A stretch of DNA of 17,955 nt. Source: an uncultured Porphyromonas sp. (GTDB taxonomy: Bacteria > Bacteroidota > Bacteroidia > Bacteroidales > Porphyromonadaceae). Where the stretch lies: the NCBI RefSeq assembly GCF_934359325.1, contig NZ_CAKRLH010000013.1:1-17955 (forward strand), in the 5' to 3' direction. The notes below the pieces were generated by a model that saw only the letters and a program-made list of their open reading frames with translations, was not told the DNA's origin and made no database searches. A program made the translations under genes and the position numbers. This document shows positions 15,969-17,955 of the stretch, piece after piece (positions within the stretch are counted from its first letter, which is position 1; every line of letters begins with the position of its first letter).

Positions 15969-17792
15969 ATGAGTGACTTTGTCGTATCGGCGCTAAAGTA
16001 TCGCCCCTCCACCTTCAGAGACGTGGTGGGGCAGGAGGCGCTGACCACCACGCTCCTCAATGCGATCAAGGAGGACAAGCTCAGCCATGCCTACCTCTTC
16101 TGCGGTCCACGAGGTGTGGGCAAGACCTCATGCGCCCGCATCTTTGCCAAGACCATCAACTGTGAGCATCGCACACCGGAGGGCGAGGCGTGTAATGAGT
16201 GCAGCGAGTGTATTGCTGCTAATGAGCAGCGGTCGTACAATATCTTTGAGCTCGACGCGGCGTCCAATAACTCCGTCGACGACATCCGAAACCTCATCGA
16301 TCAGGTCTACATCGCCCCTACAACGGGGAAGTATCGGGTCTACATCATCGACGAGGTGCATATGCTCTCCTCCAGTGCATTCAATGCTTTCCTGAAGACA
16401 CTCGAGGAACCGCCGGCACATGCCATCTTTATCCTCGCCACCACAGAGAAGCAGAAGGTCCTCCCCACCATCATATCACGCTGTCAGGTCTATGACTTCC
16501 GACGGATCACCTCCGATGACATCGCACGACACCTGGAGTATGTGGCTCAGGACAAGGGGATCAAGGCGGACAAAGAGGCACTCCAGCTGATTGCGCTCAG
16601 CGCAGATGGTGGAATGCGTGATGCGCTGAGTATGTTTGACCAGATAGCCGGCTTTGGCAACGGCTCGGTCACTGTTGAGGGGGTACGTAAGAATCTCAGT
16701 CTTCTGGATGAAGACGGCTACTTCTCATTACTCGACTACATCACTCGCGGCAATCACAATAAGGTGCTCCAGTTGGTGGACAACTTCCTCCGTCGCGGCT
16801 ACGACACAGATGTGGTGATGAGAGGATTCTCCAACTTCCTCCGCAATCTCCTCGTGGCTCGGACCAAGGATACCATTGCCCTAGTCGAGGCTCCGGAGTC
16901 GATCAAGGAGCGCCTAAGTAAGGTGAGCACCGCGCTCAAGCCGGGACTGATCTGGAATTACCTGAAGATCTCCACCGCCTTTGGCTCCAAGTACAAGAGC
17001 AGCAGCGAGCGAAGGCTCGCCCTTGAGGTGGCTCTCCTCAAGATGTGCGAGCTCTCGCCAACGAGCGAGCTCAAGTCTCCCGCTGAGATAGCTGAGAGTA
17101 CCACACCGCCTAAGCAGGCTCAAGCCGCTCCCACACCGGCACAGAGTCAGTCGACCATACCGCAGCCGCAGCAGGCAGCGCCGCCGCAGCCAGCACCACA
17201 ACAGAACGCTCGGCAACCGCAGTGGGGTGTTCCGCAACAGCAACAGCCACAGCAGCCAGCGCCTCATCAGGCAGCGACACAGCAGGTGCCACCTTACCAC
17301 CAGCCGATCGGGACTGCACATCAGCCGAGTGCACAGAGCCGCTATGGATTTTCTCTCTCCACCGGACGGCGCACTGCTGAACAGGGACAGCCGACGGTCA
17401 CTCCATCGACTGATCAGCCGAAGCGTAATAACCCCTTTACGGAAGAACAGCTTAAGGGCGCATGGACGACCTACCGGCATCAGCCCGGTGTGGATCGTCT
17501 GATTGCCAGTGCCATGAAGGATCATCCGCCGCTCTTTACTCCCCCATACTCTCTGGAGATGAAGGTCTTCAGTGAGACGGAAAAGGCAGAGATGGAGAAG
17601 GTCTCGGACCAGCTGCTCCAGTACCTCAGAGACAGTCTCAGCAATGACTTCCTGACAATCTCCTTCCCCGTGGTCAACGACCCGAAGGAGCTGGGACCCA
17701 CGACTCCATCCGAGAAGTATGACTACTTCGTAAAGAAGAATAAGTGGGTCGAGCGACTGGCAGAGGATCTCGACCTGAAGCCCTACAGCTAA
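15969..17792 (+). CDS. dnaX: DNA polymerase III subunit gamma/tau (clamp loader ATPase)
   Basis: 607 residues. The AAA+ clamp-loader core is clear: YRPSTFRDVVGQ at 11-22, Walker A GPRGVGKTS at 46-54, the four zinc-binding cysteines at 65, 75, 78 and 81, Walker B IIDEVHML at 126-133, and SRC in the sensor region (TIISRCQV). The helical collar domain runs to about residue 365. A low-complexity linker rich in Gln, Pro and Ala spans roughly 385-445, then a C-terminal tau-like region beginning NPFTEEQLKGAW. The full-length product is tau; I see no A-rich slippery site that would produce a short gamma form. It loads the beta clamp during replication and follows cdd by 6 bp. The family call is certain. 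Confidence 0.97.
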   Translation: MSDFVVSALKYRPSTFRDVVGQEALTTTLLNAIKEDKLSHAYLFCGPRGVGKTSCARIFAKTINCEHRTPEGEACNECSECIAANEQRSYNIFELDAASNNSVDDIRNLIDQVYIAPTTGKYRVYIIDEVHMLSSSAFNAFLKTLEEPPAHAIFILATTEKQKVLPTIISRCQVYDFRRITSDDIARHLEYVAQDKGIKADKEALQLIALSADGGMRDALSMFDQIAGFGNGSVTVEGVRKNLSLLDEDGYFSLLDYITRGNHNKVLQLVDNFLRRGYDTDVVMRGFSNFLRNLLVARTKDTIALVEAPESIKERLSKVSTALKPGLIWNYLKISTAFGSKYKSSSERRLALEVALLKMCELSPTSELKSPAEIAESTTPPKQAQAAPTPAQSQSTIPQPQQAAPPQPAPQQNARQPQWGVPQQQQPQQPAPHQAATQQVPPYHQPIGTAHQPSAQSRYGFSLSTGRRTAEQGQPTVTPSTDQPKRNNPFTEEQLKGAWTTYRHQPGVDRLIASAMKDHPPLFTPPYSLEMKVFSETEKAEMEKVSDQLLQYLRDSLSNDFLTISFPVVNDPKELGPTTPSEKYDYFVKKNKWVERLAEDLDLKPYS

Positions 17793-17844
17793 GTATATCA
17801 TTCAACCACATTTTAGTTTTTCAAACCACTAATTTTATCACAGC

Positions 17845-17955
17845 ATGAAAAGAACTCTTTCTTATCTACTGATGAGTCTTGCCGCCGCAGGCACCTTCAC
17901 CCTTACGGCTGCAGCACAGACATCCACTGAGAAGTCTGACGAGTATGTCTTCACG
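17845..17955 (+). CDS. Exported protein, N-terminal fragment (cut by window edge)
   Basis: 37 codons run to the end of the window. The product starts MKRTLSYLLMSLAAAG and has a typical signal peptide with a probable cleavage after TLTAAAQ (near residue 25), without a lipobox. The mature start STEKSDEYVFT vaguely recalls Bacteroidetes C1-type aminopeptidases (bleomycin-hydrolase-like), but this is too short to call. It starts 52 bp after dnaX. The gap is AT-rich and has a weak -7-like TAATTTTA near 17830, so it may have its own promoter. Confidence 0.6.
   Translation, partial: MKRTLSYLLMSLAAAGTFTLTAAAQTSTEKSDEYVFT

Noticed and set aside
15969..17792. Programmed frameshift in dnaX producing a gamma form
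   Set aside because: I see no A-AAA-AAG-like slippery heptamer followed by a stem near the end of the ATPase core, so only the full-length product is supported.
16914..17801. A 295-codon open frame on the minus strand opposite dnaX
   Set aside because: It is antisense to dnaX, whose GC-rich codon bias and Gln/Pro-rich linker open the opposite frame. Its product is leucine/arginine-rich and matches no family I recognise.

Overview
The window looks like chromosomal DNA of a Bacteroidales bacterium, most like Porphyromonadaceae. This rests on a SusC/SusD pair, Bacteroidetes-type -7 promoter elements (TAnnTTTG) before several genes, lipoprotein signals on periplasmic or surface hydrolases, and a moderately high GC content. 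The genus cannot be fixed from sequence alone.

The left two thirds (1-11598) is one minus-strand polysaccharide-utilisation-type locus. In transcription order it holds a SusC-like TonB-dependent transporter (11598-8437), a SusD-like lipoprotein (8420-6768), a strong intrinsic terminator or attenuator (about 6729-6681), a PI-PLC X-domain lipoprotein (6666-5740), a GH92 alpha-mannosidase lipoprotein with a C-terminal PA14 domain (5743-2804), an alkaline phosphatase broken by a frameshift (2797-1623), a calcineurin-type metallophosphoesterase with a C-terminal PA14 domain (1626-169), and the first 55 codons of a XylR-like AraC-family regulator (167 to beyond base 1). Four of the five genes after the terminator are joined by 4-bp ATGA overlaps or a 1-bp gap. 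An outer-membrane glycan importer combined with a phospholipase C fold, an alpha-mannosidase and two phosphatases suggests a phosphorylated, mannose-containing ligand. GPI-anchor glycans or phosphomannans are the obvious candidates. This target is inferred and not shown.

The 607-bp divergent intergenic region (11599-12205) carries Bacteroidetes-type promoters on each side. Between them are three copies of a TACCGGTA-centred palindromic site whose centres lie exactly 22 bp apart, bracketed by a 9-bp inverted repeat. It looks like a multi-site operator or a small palindromic repeat element.

The right third (12206-17955) is plus-strand and mostly housekeeping: a PatB/MalY-type PLP C-S lyase, an SLC13/DASS-type transporter with central TrkA-C domains, cytidine deaminase (cdd), DNA polymerase III subunit gamma/tau (dnaX, 6 bp after cdd), and the signal-peptide end of an exported protein cut by the window edge.
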